Source of the DNA: Rhodoplanes serenus
Lineage (GTDB): Bacteria; Pseudomonadota; Alphaproteobacteria; Rhizobiales; Xanthobacteraceae
Length of the DNA stretch: 64,000 nt
Assembly (NCBI GenBank): GCA_009720755.1
Contig: WNKV01000020.1
Coordinates: forward strand, 47,011 to 111,010
Direction of reading: 5' to 3'
Part shown: in pieces, positions 53,987 through 63,222 of the stretch
Layout: each line of letters begins with the position of its first letter
How positions within the stretch are numbered: the stretch's first letter is position 1
The notes under the pieces: generated by a model
Database searches by the model: none
Seen by the model: the letters and a program-made list of their open reading frames with translations, nothing else
What the model was told of the DNA's origin: nothing
Made by a program: the position numbers and the translations under genes

Positions 53987-55187
53987 GACCTCGGCGGCCA
54001 CGGTGGTGCACGCCCCCGCCCCCTCGCCCGCCCTTCCACCCGCCGCCGCGAGCCGGATACGGCTGCGTCTCGGCTTCCTCGGGCTCGGCGCGCTCGCCAT
54101 GCTGACCGGCCTCTACGGCGGCCTGTGGCGGCTCGGCCTCGATCTGCCGGGCGGATCGGGGCTCGCCGAGCTGCACGGCGCGCTTCTGATCTGCGGCCTG
54201 TTCGGCACGGTGATCGGGCTCGAACGGGCAGTCGCGCTCGGCCGCGACTGGGCCTTCCTGGCGCCCGGCCTGTCCGGGCTCGGCACCCTGCTGATGCTGT
54301 CCGGAGCGCCGCTCGCCGGCGCTGCCGCCTATGCGCTCGCCGCCGCGGTCCTCCTCGCTGCCACCCTGACGATCGCGGCGGCGCAGCCGGCGGTGTTCAC
54401 CGGCACCCTCGTGGCCGGTGCGCTCGCCTGGCTCACCGGGACGGTGCTGTGGCTCTCCGGCAGCACCGTCCCGGAGGTCGCCGGCTGGTGGCTCGGCTTC
54501 CTGATCCTCACCATCGCGGGCGAGCGGCTGGAGCTGGGCCGGCTGATGGCGGCGAAGCGCGGCAGCGAGGCGCTGTTCCTGCTCGGTGTGGCGCTGATCG
54601 CGGCCGGCGCCCACAATGGCTTGATGAGCCCCAACGGCGCCACCCTCTACGGCTTCGCGCTGCTGGTCCTCACCGCCTGGCTGATCCGTCACGACGTGGT
54701 CCGCCACACGGTGCGCCAGGCCGGGCAGACCCGCTTCATGGCGGTCTGCATGATCGCCGGCTATGTCTGGCTCGGTGCCGCCGGGGGACTGCTGCTCGCC
54801 ATGCCGCCCACCGAGACGGCATTCGGCTACGACGCGGCGCTGCATGCCGTGCTGATCGGCTTCGTGTTCTCCATGGTGTTCGGCCACGCGCTGATCATCT
54901 TGCCGGCGGTGGCGCGGGTGCGCATCGCCTACCGGCCGGCACTCTACGCACCGCTGGTGCTGCTGCATGCCGCCGTGCTGCTGCGGGTCGCCGGCGACGT
55001 TCTGGCGTGGCAGCCGGGCCGCGCCTGGAGCGGGCCGCTGACGCTGGTGGCGCTCCTCGGCTTCGTCGGGCTGATCGTCGGCGGCATCGTCCGCCGCCCG
55101 CGGCGAAGCGACGCGCGCACCACCGCCCCTGCGCCCGCGCCCGCCGCGCCGGTCACGCCCGGACCAGCCGCGAATCGCGGCCGCTGA
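53949..55187 (+). CDS. nnrS: NnrS-family haem-copper membrane protein
   Basis: A 412-residue protein with about twelve transmembrane segments, from LGFLGLGALAMLTGLYGGLW onwards, and conserved histidines in AELHGALLICGL, GAHNGLMS, AALHAVLIGFVFSMVFGHAL and RHDVVRHT. NnrS binds haem and copper and helps relieve NO stress. Its start at 53949 overlaps the preceding gene; the frame has no better one. It overlaps the convergent glycosyltransferase gene by 35 bp. Confidence 0.85.
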   Translation: MSGASVSAASPAETSAATVVHAPAPSPALPPAAASRIRLRLGFLGLGALAMLTGLYGGLWRLGLDLPGGSGLAELHGALLICGLFGTVIGLERAVALGRDWAFLAPGLSGLGTLLMLSGAPLAGAAAYALAAAVLLAATLTIAAAQPAVFTGTLVAGALAWLTGTVLWLSGSTVPEVAGWWLGFLILTIAGERLELGRLMAAKRGSEALFLLGVALIAAGAHNGLMSPNGATLYGFALLVLTAWLIRHDVVRHTVRQAGQTRFMAVCMIAGYVWLGAAGGLLLAMPPTETAFGYDAALHAVLIGFVFSMVFGHALIILPAVARVRIAYRPALYAPLVLLHAAVLLRVAGDVLAWQPGRAWSGPLTLVALLGFVGLIVGGIVRRPRRSDARTTAPAPAPAAPVTPGPAANRGR

Positions 55188-56208
55188 CGCGGCGACCACT
55201 GCCGCGCGCGACGCCCGCCCGCTCCAGATTGCCGAGGAAGCGGCGGGCGCTCTCCTCCCAGGTCAGCGTCATCGCATAGGCCCGGCAGGCCGCCCGCGGC
55301 AACGCCGCGGCGGCCAGGCAGGCGGCGCGCAGGTCGTCGTCGAGCGCCGCCACCGGGGCATCGCCGACCACGTCGCGGGTCGCCGCCACCGGGAAGCCGG
55401 CGACCGGCAGGCCGCTCGCCAGCGCCTCCAGCAGCACCAGCCCGAAGGTGTCGGTGCGGCTCGGGAACACGAACACGTCGGCGGCCGCGTAGACGGCGGC
55501 GAGCTCCTCACCGTGCCGCTCGCCGAGGAAATGCACGTCCGGATGCCGGGCCTGGAGCGCCGCCCGGGCCGGGCCGTCGCCGACCACCACCTTGCTGCCC
55601 GGCAGGTCGAGCGCCAGGAAGGCCGCGACGTTCTTCTCCACCGCCAGCCGGCCGACACCGAGAAACACCGGACGCGGCAGGCCGAGATCGGCGCCGGGCC
55701 GCGGCCGGAACAGATCGACGTCGACACCGCGCGGCCAGCGCAGCACGGTGCGGAAGCCGCGGCCCTGAAGCTCGGCGATCAGCGAGGGGGTCGCCGCCAT
55801 GGTGGCCGAGCCGGCATTGTGGAACCAGCGCAGCCAGCTCCAGGTCACGTCGGCCGGGATCGGCCAGCGCGCCGCCGCATAGTCGGCGAGGCGGGTGTGA
55901 AAGCTGGTGGTGAAGCGCCGGCCGGAGCGCAGGCAATGGCGGCGGGCGAGGTGCCCGATCGGGCCTTCGGTCGCGATGTGGACGACATCGGGCGCAGCCG
56001 CCTCGATCCGGCGGGCGACCGCGCCGGGCGGCGGCACCGCCAGACGGATCGACGGATAGCTCGGCAGCGCCACCGTGCGCATCCCATCCGGTGTGAGGAA
56101 ATCGACCGAGGCGCCGAGCCCCGCGGCCGCCGCGGCCAGCGATTGCAGGGTGCGGACGACGCCGTTGACCTGGGGGTGCCAGGCATCGGTGGCGATCAGG
56201 ATGCGCAT
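55153..56208 (-). CDS. GT4-family glycosyltransferase
   Basis: A 351-residue GT-B fold glycosyltransferase. It starts MRILIATDAWHPQVNGVVRT, a common opening for the MgtA/SqdX-like alpha-glycosyltransferases. The acceptor region contains PPDVVHIATEGPIG-like residues (VVHIATEGPIGHLARRHCLR), and the GT4 donor motif is FVFPSRTDTFGLVLLEALAS with the E-x7-E pair. It probably makes glycolipids or mannosylated lipids at the inner membrane. Substrate unknown. Confidence 0.85.
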   Translation of the reverse strand: MRILIATDAWHPQVNGVVRTLQSLAAAAAGLGASVDFLTPDGMRTVALPSYPSIRLAVPPPGAVARRIEAAAPDVVHIATEGPIGHLARRHCLRSGRRFTTSFHTRLADYAAARWPIPADVTWSWLRWFHNAGSATMAATPSLIAELQGRGFRTVLRWPRGVDVDLFRPRPGADLGLPRPVFLGVGRLAVEKNVAAFLALDLPGSKVVVGDGPARAALQARHPDVHFLGERHGEELAAVYAAADVFVFPSRTDTFGLVLLEALASGLPVAGFPVAATRDVVGDAPVAALDDDLRAACLAAAALPRAACRAYAMTLTWEESARRFLGNLERAGVARGSGRRVSGRDSRLVRA

Positions 56209-56460
56209 GGTCCGCCCCGGTCCGTTCGTCCTCCGAGTCCCGCCCGTCCTCCGAACCCCGCTCGTCGCTGCCGCATCGCCGCTCTCCCGCTCGGTCTGGT
56301 CTATGACGCGGCCTTGACGGGACCATGACGCAGGCACCGCCCGTGACGCGGGCCGGCAACCGTGCTAGGTCGTGCGCCCCTGTCGTGTCTCTGTCGCACG
56401 GCTGTGAAAAACCCGGACCCGGTGGGCGCGAGGCGCCCGGCCGGGCCGAAAGACGCGCGT

Positions 56461-57552
56461 GTGACCAAAGCCTTGCTGACGCCGAATCCAGAGCCTCGCG
56501 ACAACGCGCCGACGTCCGGAGACGACGAGGCCGCACCCGATGCGGCATCGGCCCCGGCCGGCAGCGGCCGGGGCCGCTTGCAGCGGATCGGGGCATGGGT
56601 CGGCGGCATCCGCTGGAATCGGGTCGGCGCCGTGGTGGCGGTCGCCATCATCGCGGTGTCGATGGTGGTGCTCTACAATGTGCTCAGCGACATCGCGCTC
56701 GACGAGATCCGCACCGGCCTGACCAACATCCCGCCGGAGAATCTCGTCCGCGCCGCCCTGTTCGTGGCGATGGCCTATGCGACGCTGACCCTCTACGACT
56801 GGTTCGCGCTGCGCACCATCGGGGTCCGCCACATCCCCTACCGGGTGGCCGCGATGGTGAGCTTCACCAGCTACACCATCGGCCACAACATCGGGGCCAC
56901 CGCCTTCTCGGCCGGCGCCATCCGCTGGCGCATCTACTCGTCCTGGGGCCTCGGCATCGTCGACGTGGCCAAGATCTGCTTCGTCGCCGGCCTCACCTTC
57001 TGGCTCGGCAACCTGGCGGTGCTCGGCATCGCCATGGTGTACGACCCGGCCGCGGTGAGCGCCGTCGATCAGCTCGCCCCGGCCGTCAACCGGATCATCG
57101 GGGTGGCGCTGCTGGTCGGCCTCGCCGCCTGGGTGGCCTGGGTGTGGGGCAAGCCGCGGCGGCTCGGCCGCAACACCTGGACGGTGCAGCTGCCCGGCGG
57201 CCGATCCACGCTGTTGCAGATCGGCATCGGCATCACCGACCTGACCTGCTGCGCGCTCGCCATGTACATGCTGGTGCCGGCGACACCGCCGATCCACTTC
57301 TTCACCCTGGCGGGGGTGTTCATCGCCGCCACCCTGCTCGGCTTCGCCAGCCATGCGCCGGGCTCGATCGGCGTGTTCGACGCCGCCATGCTGGTCGGCC
57401 TGCCCTTCTTCGACAAGGAGGAGCTGATCGCCGGCCTGCTGATCTTCCGGCTGATGTACTTCATCGTGCCATTCGCCTGCTCGCTCACCATCATCGGCAT
57501 CCGCGAGGTGGTGCTGTCGATCCGCCGCAAGCGCGAGCTGGACGCGCCCTGA
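56461..57552 (+). CDS. UPF0104 / LPG-synthase-like membrane protein
   Basis: A 363-residue integral membrane protein. After a Pro/Asp-rich N-terminal 60 residues there are six to eight transmembrane segments (VGAVVAVAIIAVSMVVLYNV through LIFRLMYFIVPFACSLTIIG) with FTSYTIGHNIGATAFSAGAI and SHAPGSIGVFDAAML. This is the flippase/synthase-type domain of UPF0104 (YbhN-like) proteins. A GTG start at 56461 is preferred; the frame extends to 56362. It is divergent from the glycosyltransferase and may move its glycolipid; that link is inferred. Confidence 0.8.
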   Translation: MTKALLTPNPEPRDNAPTSGDDEAAPDAASAPAGSGRGRLQRIGAWVGGIRWNRVGAVVAVAIIAVSMVVLYNVLSDIALDEIRTGLTNIPPENLVRAALFVAMAYATLTLYDWFALRTIGVRHIPYRVAAMVSFTSYTIGHNIGATAFSAGAIRWRIYSSWGLGIVDVAKICFVAGLTFWLGNLAVLGIAMVYDPAAVSAVDQLAPAVNRIIGVALLVGLAAWVAWVWGKPRRLGRNTWTVQLPGGRSTLLQIGIGITDLTCCALAMYMLVPATPPIHFFTLAGVFIAATLLGFASHAPGSIGVFDAAMLVGLPFFDKEELIAGLLIFRLMYFIVPFACSLTIIGIREVVLSIRRKRELDAP

Positions 57553-57573
57553 GCCTGCGGCGCGAGGCCGCCG

Positions 57574-57906
57574 TCAGGCGCGCGGAAAGGTCAGGTCGGG
57601 CCGGTCGAGCACCGGCAGCGGCCATTCGGGCGGCGGCGGCAGCGGGCCGGTGAGCACCGCCCGCGGGATTTCGGGCCGCAAGATCCAGTCGAAGCTGCGG
57701 GCGCCGAGCCGGCCGCCCTTCTTCAGCGGCAGCCCCTCGATGCACACCATGCGCTCCGGCCGCATCACCGCCGCGTCGTCCTCCTCGATCCAGGTCGGGA
57801 CCAGCCACAGCTTGTCGTCGTGACGCACCGCCGCACATTGCGCGAGCGACTTGTCCTCCCTGAACTTCACGATGACCGAATAGATCGTCTGGTCGCGTCC
57901 CGACAT
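57574..57906 (-). CDS. Hypothetical protein
   Basis: A 110-residue protein, MSGRDQTIYSVIVKFREDKS through VRHDDKLWLVPTWIEEDDAA to ILRPEIPRAVLTGPLPPPPE. No family recognised. The N-terminal half looks like a small alpha/beta domain and the C-terminal half is Pro-rich. Convergent with the UPF0104 gene (21 bp gap). The ATG at 57906 is chosen because upstream translation is low-complexity. Confidence 0.6.
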   Translation of the reverse strand: MSGRDQTIYSVIVKFREDKSLAQCAAVRHDDKLWLVPTWIEEDDAAVMRPERMVCIEGLPLKKGGRLGARSFDWILRPEIPRAVLTGPLPPPPEWPLPVLDRPDLTFPRA

Positions 57907-58205
57907 CCCGCCCCCATGCACGCTCGCCCGGCACCGGCCCTCGCCTGGCGCCCAGGCAACCCGGCGCCAACACTTGCCCGGCACCATACCGGGCCGGCCC
58001 GGCGGGCGCGACCGAACCTTCGGCGACCCGGACCGGGCCGGCGGCCACTTTCGCCTGGAACTGGTACCCCGCTCCGCGTATGACGGCTCCGCGCCCTCCG
58101 AGCCTCGATCCGATTGCATTGGCGGCCGCGCCGCGCAACAAAGTGCCACGACGGCCCGCCCCGCCCGGCGCGGATGCCTACGCCCGAACCACCAGGAGAC
58201 ATTTC

Positions 58206-59240
58206 ATGACCAAGCGACTGCTCGCAGCGCTGGCGGCCGGTGTCGCCATCGCCCTCGCGGCGGCCCCGACGCTGCCCGCCGCCGCCCAGACCTACAAGGC
58301 CGAGTACAAGATCTCGACGGTGCTGGGCGCGCCCTTCCCGTGGGGCGTGTCGGCGCAGCGCTGGGCCGACCTGGTCAAGGAGCGCTCGAACGGCCGCATC
58401 GTCATGAAGGTCTATCCGGGCGCCCAGCTCGTCGGCGGCGACCAGACCAAGGAATTCACCGCCATGCGCCAGGGCGTCATCGACATGGCGGTCGGCTCGA
58501 CCATCAACTGGTCGCCCCAGGTGGCGGAGCTGAACCTGTTCGCCCTGCCGTTCCTGATGCCCGACCACAAGGCCCTGGACGCTATCACGGGCGGCGAGGC
58601 CGGCAAGAAGCTGTTCGACATCGTCGCCGCCAAGGACGTGATCCCGCTCGCCTGGGGCGAGAACGGCTTTCGCGAGGTGTCCAACTCCAAGCGCGACGTG
58701 AAGACCCCGGCCGACCTCAAGGGGCTCAAGATCCGGGTGGTCGGCTCGCCGCTGTTCAACGAGACCTTCACGGCGCTCGGCGCCAACCCGACCCAGATGA
58801 GCTGGGCCGACGCCCAGCCCGCGCTGTCGACCGGCGCGGTCGACGGCCAGGAGAACCCGATCACCGTCTACGTGGCGGCGAAGCTCAACACCGTCGGGCA
58901 GAAGCACCTGACCCTGTGGGGCTACGTCGCCGACCCGCTGATCTTCGCGGTGTCGAAGCCGGTGTGGGACACCTTCTCGGCCGACGACCAGAAGCTCTTG
59001 CGCGAGACCGCCGCCGAGGCCGGCCAGTACGGCAAGGAGCTGGCCCGCAAGGGCATCACCGAGGAGGACCCGTCCACCCTCAAGGCCATCGAGGCGCTCG
59101 GCGTCACCGTCACCCGGCTCACCCCCGAGGACCAGAAGGCGTTCCAGGCCGCCACCAAGCCGGTCTACGACAAGTGGAAGGCGCGCATCGGCGTCCCGCT
59201 GGTCGAGGCCGCCGAGAAGGCGGTGGCGGAGAGGAAGTGA
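58206..59240 (+). CDS. dctP: TRAP transporter substrate-binding protein DctP
   Basis: A 344-residue periplasmic solute-binding protein with a signal peptide (LLAALAAGVAIALAAAPTLP). DctP features are KVYPGAQLVGGDQTKEFTAM, the LFALPFLMPD region, KGLKIRVVGSPLFNETFTAL with the Arg that binds a carboxylate ligand, and TGAVDGQENPITVYVAAKL. It should bring an organic acid to the DctQM permease encoded downstream. ATG has AGGAGACATTTC upstream. Confidence 0.95.
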   Translation: MTKRLLAALAAGVAIALAAAPTLPAAAQTYKAEYKISTVLGAPFPWGVSAQRWADLVKERSNGRIVMKVYPGAQLVGGDQTKEFTAMRQGVIDMAVGSTINWSPQVAELNLFALPFLMPDHKALDAITGGEAGKKLFDIVAAKDVIPLAWGENGFREVSNSKRDVKTPADLKGLKIRVVGSPLFNETFTALGANPTQMSWADAQPALSTGAVDGQENPITVYVAAKLNTVGQKHLTLWGYVADPLIFAVSKPVWDTFSADDQKLLRETAAEAGQYGKELARKGITEEDPSTLKAIEALGVTVTRLTPEDQKAFQAATKPVYDKWKARIGVPLVEAAEKAVAERK

Positions 59241-59251
59241 GACTGTCGATC

Positions 59252-59400
59252 CTCGTGTCCCGGGCGCGAGGCATCACGGCGCGATGCGCCGTGATGCCTG
59301 CGGACCCGGGACCCATCTGCCTCGAACAGGAACTGGGTCCCGCATCTGCGGTGTATCACGCGCGCTGCGCGCCCATGATTCACCGCGTGCGGGACACGAG
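59252..59400. repeat. Compound palindrome between dctP and dctQ
   Basis: Outer arms CTCGTGTCCCG (59252) and CGGGACACGAG (to 59400) enclose two smaller hairpins, one with GGCATCACGGCGC and its complement (near 59270-59300). Together they fill most of the 183-bp spacer. Confidence 0.75.
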
Positions 59401-59423
59401 GCCGTGCTGAACCAAGGCCGCCT

Positions 59424-59960
59424 ATGAGCTCCGAACCCGACCCGCTGATCGCCCCCAAGGACCCGCCCGTGCGGGTGCCGCTGTCGATCGAGAAGGTGCT
59501 GGCCGCGGCCGCCATGGCGGCCCTGTGCCTGATCACCCTCGGCAACGTGATCGCGCGCTATCTCACCAACTACTCGTTCGCGTTCACCGAGGAGTTCTCG
59601 ATCGCCCTGATGGTGGTGGTTACGCTTCTCGGCGCCGGCATCGCCACCGCGGCCGACCGCCAGATCCGCATCGTGTTCTTCGCCGGCCTGCTGCCGCCGG
59701 GCGGGCGGCGCGCCGCCGAGGTGATCGCGACGCTCGCCACCATCGTGATGTTCGGCCTCCTGGTCTGGCTCGGCACCCGGCTGGTGTGGGACGAGTACCG
59801 CTTCGAGGTGACGTCGCCCGGGCTCGGCGAGCCGCAGTGGATCTACACCGCCGCCCTGCCGCTGCTGTCGCTCGCGGTGATCGGCCGCGCCGTCGGCCAC
59901 CTTGTCCGCGTGCTGCGCTCGCGCGACACGCCGCCGCACGATCCGATCGAGCCCTTGTGA
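59424..59960 (+). CDS. dctQ: TRAP transporter small permease DctQ
   Basis: A 178-residue membrane protein with four transmembrane helices: AMAALCLITLGNVIARYLTN, the conserved FTEEFSIALMVVVTLLGAGI, VIATLATIVMFGLLVWLGTR and WIYTAALPLLSLAVIGRAVG. It is the small membrane subunit that binds DctM and is coupled to sodium-driven uptake. A gap of about 180 bp with a palindrome separates it from dctP. Confidence 0.92.
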   Translation: MSSEPDPLIAPKDPPVRVPLSIEKVLAAAAMAALCLITLGNVIARYLTNYSFAFTEEFSIALMVVVTLLGAGIATAADRQIRIVFFAGLLPPGGRRAAEVIATLATIVMFGLLVWLGTRLVWDEYRFEVTSPGLGEPQWIYTAALPLLSLAVIGRAVGHLVRVLRSRDTPPHDPIEPL

Positions 59961-59990
59961 TGATCGTTCTGACCCCGGCCACAGTCTCCG

Positions 59991-60060
59991 CTCATTCCCG
60001 CGCAAGCGGGAATCCAGTTTCGTCGTGCGGCCCCCGGGTCCCCGCATTCGCGGGAACGAG
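59991..60060. repeat. Palindromic repeat between dctQ and dctM
   Basis: CTCATTCCCGCGCAAGCGGG at 59991 and CCCGCATTCGCGGGAACGAG ending at 60060 form nested hairpins. The motif CCCGCGCAAGCGGGA also occurs near 35414. Confidence 0.7.
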
Positions 60061-60111
60061 CGGACCACACACGGCACGTCGGCTCGCGACACTCCTCTTC
60101 GTGAGCCCGCC

Positions 60112-61395
60112 ATGACCGCGGCCGTCCTCTTCATCGGCTTCCTCGTCCTGTTCGTGCTCGGCACGCCGGTCGCGGTGGCGCTCGGGCTCGCCGGCTGCCT
60201 CGCCATCTGGATCGCCGATCTCGGCCTCCTCAGCGTGCCCACCAACGCCTACACCGGCATCGCCAAGTACCCGCTCCTCGCCGTGCCGATGTTCGTTCTG
60301 GTCGGGGCGATCTTCGACCGCTCGGGCGTGGCGCTGCGGCTCGTCAACTTCGCCACCGTGCTGGTCGGCCGACGGCCCGGCGCGCTCGCCGCCGTCACCG
60401 TGATGGTGAGCATGTTCCTGGGCGGCATCTCCGGGTCCGGCCCCGCCAATGCGGCCGCGGTCGGCGGCGCCATGATCGGAGCGCTGTCGCGCGCCGGCTA
60501 TCCGCGCGCCTTCTCGGCCAGCGTGATCGGCGCCGCCGCGGCGACCGACATCCTGATTCCGCCGTCGATCGCGCTGATCATCTACAGCGTGCTGGTGCCG
60601 CAGGCGTCGGTGCCGGCGCTGTTCGCGGCCGGCATGATCCCCGGGATTCTCGCCGGTCTCGCCCTGATGGGGCCGATCTTCTGGATGTCGAAGACGCACG
60701 GCTTCGGGCTCGCCGAGAAGGATCTGCCGCGGCCGCCCTTCTGGGCGTCGCTGCGCGAGGCCATGTGGGGCCTGATGGCGCCGGTGCTGATCCTCGGCGG
60801 CATGCGGGCCGGCTGGTTCACGCCCACCGAGGCGGCCGTGATGGCCGTCGTCTACGGCCTGTTCGTCGGCTTCGTGATCTACCGCACCCTGACGCTGCGC
60901 GACCTCTACGAGATGTTCGTCGAGGCGGCCGAGATCTCCGGTGTCATCCTGGTGGTGGTGGCGCTCGCCTCGATCTTCGGCTGGGCCGGCTCGACGCTCG
61001 GCGTGTTCGACCGCGCCGCCAGCGCCATCGTCGCCACCGGCGGCAGCGAGTACGTGATCCTCGCCATGCTGATCGTCATGCTGATCGTCATCGGCATGTT
61101 CCTCGACGGCGTCTCGACCTTCCTGATCCTGCTGCCGCTGCTGATGCCGATCGCCGCCAAGTTCGGCTGGGACCCGGTGTGGTTCGGCGTGCTGCTGACG
61201 CTCAAGATCGCCATCGGCCAGTTCACCCCGCCCATGGCCGTCAACCTGATGGTGTCGTGCCGCATCGCCGGGGTGCCGATGGAGGCGACGCTGCGCTGGG
61301 TCGGGCCGCTGATCGCCGCCATGTTCGCCGTGTTGGTGCTGCTGATCGCCGTGCCCGAGCTGGCGCTGTGGCTGCCGCGCGTGCTCGGCTACTGA
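60112..61395 (+). CDS. dctM: TRAP transporter large permease DctM
   Basis: A 427-residue protein with about twelve transmembrane helices. Typical motifs are YPLLAVPMFVLVGAIFDRSG, the GGISGSGPANAAAVGGAMIG and PPSIALIIYSVLVPQASVPA segments, and PTEAAVMAVVYGL. It is the main transport subunit of the complex. The start ATG is preceded by GAGCCCGCC, a weak Shine-Dalgarno. The 11-bp hairpin at 61445-61473 follows. Confidence 0.95.
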   Translation: MTAAVLFIGFLVLFVLGTPVAVALGLAGCLAIWIADLGLLSVPTNAYTGIAKYPLLAVPMFVLVGAIFDRSGVALRLVNFATVLVGRRPGALAAVTVMVSMFLGGISGSGPANAAAVGGAMIGALSRAGYPRAFSASVIGAAAATDILIPPSIALIIYSVLVPQASVPALFAAGMIPGILAGLALMGPIFWMSKTHGFGLAEKDLPRPPFWASLREAMWGLMAPVLILGGMRAGWFTPTEAAVMAVVYGLFVGFVIYRTLTLRDLYEMFVEAAEISGVILVVVALASIFGWAGSTLGVFDRAASAIVATGGSEYVILAMLIVMLIVIGMFLDGVSTFLILLPLLMPIAAKFGWDPVWFGVLLTLKIAIGQFTPPMAVNLMVSCRIAGVPMEATLRWVGPLIAAMFAVLVLLIAVPELALWLPRVLGY

Positions 61396-61444
61396 CGTCG
61401 CGCCGGCGACTTTGCCGGTGCGCCGAAGAGCCGGCTGCACTAAG

Positions 61445-61473
61445 ATGCCGGCGCGAACGGGACGCGCCGGCAT
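61445..61473. terminator. Hairpin downstream of dctM
   Basis: ATGCCGGCGCG (61445-61455) and CGCGCCGGCAT (61463-61473) form a perfect 11-bp stem around a 7-nt loop, 50 bp after the dctM stop. The T-run is poor (TCTCC), so it may only be a stabiliser. The 281 bp from 61396 to 61676 otherwise contain no gene. Confidence 0.4.
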
Positions 61474-61676
61474 TCTCCGCCGGAACGGCACGGGAATTGC
61501 TAAAATAGGAATTTCGAACGCCGACATGACAGGCGACGGACGTCGATACGTCACCATGCGATCGCGTCACGCGGACAGGCCTCCCTCACGCGGGCAGGTC
61601 TCCCGAGCGTGGCCGGCCAGGTTTCGCATCTCCCGTCGTCGCGGCCGCGTCGCGGCCTGAAGGTGAGCCGACCGCC

Positions 61677-62975
61677 GTGCTGTACGACATGACCCTGCCG
61701 CCCGATCACGCCCAGCGCTTCGCCCTCAACGACGAGGTCCATGCGCGGCCGCCCGAGGCGCTGACCACGCCGACGCGAGCGTCCTACATCGCCACGGTGT
61801 CGCACTGGGACGACCGCGAAGCCGAATGGCAGGGCGTGTGCGACCTCGCGCGCCGGTTCGGCGCCACTGCGCCGTTCCCCGGCTCCAACCACTACAGCGG
61901 CCAGCTCGGTCCGTTCCGCCTGGTGTGGGAGCGGCACGGCGAGTTCTCCCGCTACACCTTCATCGCGCCGCTCGGCGAGGGCGACGACCCGTTCGCCGAG
62001 CCGGCGATCACCCTGGCCCCCGCCAACTGGGTGGCGACGCGGCCCGGCCAGATCATCGTCGCGGCCCATGTGGCGGTGGTGCGGGCCGACGGGCTGCCCG
62101 ATGCCGAGACGATGTCGGCGAAGCTGTTCAACGGCAATGCGCTGGTCGGCGGCCCGGTGTCGGACCGCGCCGCCGTGGCGCTGACCGACTTCCGCATCCA
62201 CGCCGACGGCTTCGGCCGCTTCCTGGTTCAGGACCGCCACCTGACGCCGCTGCAAGCCGGCCGCCTGGTGCAGCGGCTGCTGGAGATCGAGACCTATCGG
62301 ATGATGGCGCTGCTGGCGCTGCCGGTCGCCCGCGAGCTGACGCCGTTCCTCGGCGCGCGCGAGCGCGAGCTGGCCGAGGTCACCGACGCGCTGGTCAATG
62401 CCGACGAGACGGACGAGCCGGTGCTGCTGGAGCGGCTGACCCGGCTGGAGGCCGAGATCGAGAGCCGCGAGGCCGCCAACCTGTTCCGCTTCGGCGCCGC
62501 GGTCGCCTATCACGATCTCGTCCAGCGGCGCATCAGCGAGCTGCGTGAGGAGCGCATCCAGGGGCTCCAGACCCTGCGCGAGTTCATGGACCGCCGGCTC
62601 GTCCCAGCCATGAACACCTGCCGGGCGGTCGCCGAGCGGCAGCAGTCCCTGTCGGGCCGGGTGGCGCGGGTGACGCAGCTTCTGTCGACCCGCGTCGACA
62701 TCACCCGCGAGCGGCAGAACCGCGCCGTGCTCGAATCGATGAACCGGCGGGCCAAGCTCCAGCTCCAGCTCCAGTCGACCGTCGAGGGCCTGTCGGTCGC
62801 GGCCGTCACCTATTACGTGGTCGGCCTCATCGGCTACGGCGCCAAGGGGGCCGCCTCGGCGGGCGTGCCGGTCAGCCCCGAGATCGCCATGGGGGTGAGC
62901 ATCCCGATCGTCGCCACGCTGGTGTGGCTCGGCCTGCGCGGCTTCCGCAAGCGGGTGGCGCACGGCGAGGCGTGA
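61677..62975 (+). CDS. DUF3422 membrane-associated protein
   Basis: A 432-residue DUF3422 protein. Hallmarks are RFALNDEVHARPPEALTTPT, ERHGEFSRYTFIAPL, a coiled-coil region and two C-terminal hydrophobic helices (VEGLSVAAVTYYVVGLIGYG and IAMGVSIPIVATLVWLGLRG), which put the protein on the inner membrane with a large cytoplasmic domain. Function unknown. A GTG at 61677 or ATG at 61689 could be the start. Confidence 0.85.
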   Translation: MLYDMTLPPDHAQRFALNDEVHARPPEALTTPTRASYIATVSHWDDREAEWQGVCDLARRFGATAPFPGSNHYSGQLGPFRLVWERHGEFSRYTFIAPLGEGDDPFAEPAITLAPANWVATRPGQIIVAAHVAVVRADGLPDAETMSAKLFNGNALVGGPVSDRAAVALTDFRIHADGFGRFLVQDRHLTPLQAGRLVQRLLEIETYRMMALLALPVARELTPFLGARERELAEVTDALVNADETDEPVLLERLTRLEAEIESREAANLFRFGAAVAYHDLVQRRISELREERIQGLQTLREFMDRRLVPAMNTCRAVAERQQSLSGRVARVTQLLSTRVDITRERQNRAVLESMNRRAKLQLQLQSTVEGLSVAAVTYYVVGLIGYGAKGAASAGVPVSPEIAMGVSIPIVATLVWLGLRGFRKRVAHGEA

Positions 62976-63222
62976 GGCCGGCGGCAGGGGCTCGGCCACG
63001 AGCCTCCTTCGGAGCCGCGGCGGCCGCAAGCCGGCCCGATCCCCGGCGCAAGCCGAACACGGCTGTGCCGCAATGCCGTCAACCTCCTGATTATCATCGT
63101 GATACCGCTTCCGATCGGGAACGCGCCGGCGCGACGGCTCTCGCCGTCGCCGCTCTCCGACCGCGCGGCATCGGGTTGATCCGCTTCGCTTCCCCCCACC
63201 ACCGATCCTCACGAGGCATCGA

